The notes below the pieces were generated by a model. It worked only from the letters and a program-made list of their open reading frames with translations, was not told where the DNA came from and ran no database searches. The translations under genes were made by a program, and so were the position numbers. A stretch of DNA of 14,974 bases from Flammeovirgaceae bacterium UBA4659 (lineage in GTDB: Bacteria > Bacteroidota > Bacteroidia > Cytophagales > Cyclobacteriaceae): positions 3,655 through 18,628 of the forward strand of contig DHLV01000257.1 of the NCBI GenBank assembly GCA_002405445.1, given 5' to 3'. Below, piece by piece: positions 14,482-14,974 of the stretch (positions are counted from its first letter, which is position 1; every line of letters begins with the position of its first letter).

Positions 14482-14974
14482 TTAAACTTCTTGTAAGTGT
14501 TTTTTCAAGGCCTCATCGCCTTCGCCTTTTACCAAGCCAATGAAAATATCAGCCATGGTGGGAAGTTTTTCCTGGAAACTATACACTTCTGTGATGTCGA
14601 TCAGATCGCGAATAACCTGATTTCCATGGATGCCCTCTATCGCTTGCAGCGTGGTAGTGTACAAATCGCCTTCAATTTTATGCTGTTGCTTAACGGTGTA
14701 TTTACCGGCCGGCAGTGTAAACCCGTTTCCGCGGTGCTCCACCACAAATGTATTGCTGCGAAACTGTTCCTTCACCTGCTTCTTCGGCCCCTCCAAAATT
14801 TTCTTTGATTTGTTGATCAGGGCAATGTGGTCGCAAAGCGACTCAACTGTTTCCATGCGGTGCGTAGAAAAAATGATGGTACTGCCATTGTCTTTCAACT
14901 CCAGAATCTTTTCAGTAATTAGTTGGGCATTTACCGGATCAAATCCAGAAAATGGCTCATCGAGAATAATCAAT
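14482..14974 (-). CDS. ABC transporter ATP-binding protein, C-terminal part (cut by window end)
   Basis: This is the 3' portion (about 164 codons) of an ABC ATPase that energises the permease at 13128-14459. It begins at the Walker B region (LIILDEP), followed by the D-loop SGFDPVN and the switch histidine in IIFSTHRME. A C-terminal extension of about 90 residues, starting with the GPKKQVKEQF helix, resembles the DUF4162 domain found in NatA-like ATPases paired with ABC-2 permeases. Walker A, the Q-loop and the signature motif lie beyond the window. The apparent start at 14973 is not real; the frame is open to the edge. Confidence 0.92.
   Translation of the reverse strand, partial: LIILDEPFSGFDPVNAQLITEKILELKDNGSTIIFSTHRMETVESLCDHIALINKSKKILEGPKKQVKEQFRSNTFVVEHRGNGFTLPAGKYTVKQQHKIEGDLYTTTLQAIEGIHGNQVIRDLIDITEVYSFQEKLPTMADIFIGLVKGEGDEALKKHLQEV

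Noticed and set aside
1..14974. Mobile elements, CRISPR arrays, phage genes, tRNA or rRNA genes
   Set aside because: I saw no transposase, integrase, regularly spaced repeats, or RNA-gene-like sequence in any gap. All gaps are under about 210 bases.

Overview
The window looks like ordinary chromosomal DNA of a Bacteroidota bacterium, most likely a Cytophagales-type lineage. The evidence is the TPR / DUF4292 lipoprotein / EnvC-like gene string, a eukaryote-type (GT3) glycogen synthase, genes without Shine-Dalgarno sequences, and several upstream regions with TTG-(about 20 nt)-TAnnTTTG-like promoters typical of that phylum. I see no rRNA, tRNA, CRISPR array, insertion sequence or phage gene. 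Both ends cut through genes.

Layout. Positions 1-3131 (+) hold a tightly packed cell-envelope cluster: a 5'-incomplete TPR protein, a DUF4292-type lipoprotein and an EnvC-like coiled-coil protein with a degenerate LytM/M23 domain. Two hairpins at 3179-3237 separate it from the convergent chaperone gene clpB (3304-5922, -). Divergent from clpB is a GT3-family glycogen synthase (6045-7889, +), with a nested palindrome over its likely promoter.

Positions 7910-11800 form a compact alkylation-damage island. It contains an AraC-type regulator fused to an O6-methylguanine-DNA methyltransferase (the C-terminal two thirds of an Ada protein, -), a secreted metallo-beta-lactamase-fold hydrolase (+), a free-standing Ada-type N-terminal metal-binding domain (-), a 2OG-Fe(II) oxygenase of the COG3826 type (-), and an AlkA-like 3-methyladenine DNA glycosylase (+). 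The Ada protein is thus split into two genes about 1 kb apart, with the sensor domain in a two-gene unit behind the oxygenase. The most interesting signal is an 18-bp element, GCAAGAAACrGGTTGAAA on the minus strand. It occurs twice with one mismatch, once upstream of the ada-like gene (8817-8834) and once upstream of the oxygenase (10850-10867). In both places it ends over the -33 TTG, 20-21 nt from a TAnnTTTG-like -7 element, where an activator site would be expected. I propose it is the operator of a split-Ada adaptive response.

Positions 11841-14974 (all -) encode an orphan membrane histidine kinase. Upstream of it lie an ABC-2 permease and the C-terminal part of its ATPase, which runs off the window. 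A perfect 12-bp-stem terminator separates the ABC operon from the kinase, whose probable promoter overlaps that terminator and sits almost on the start codon.
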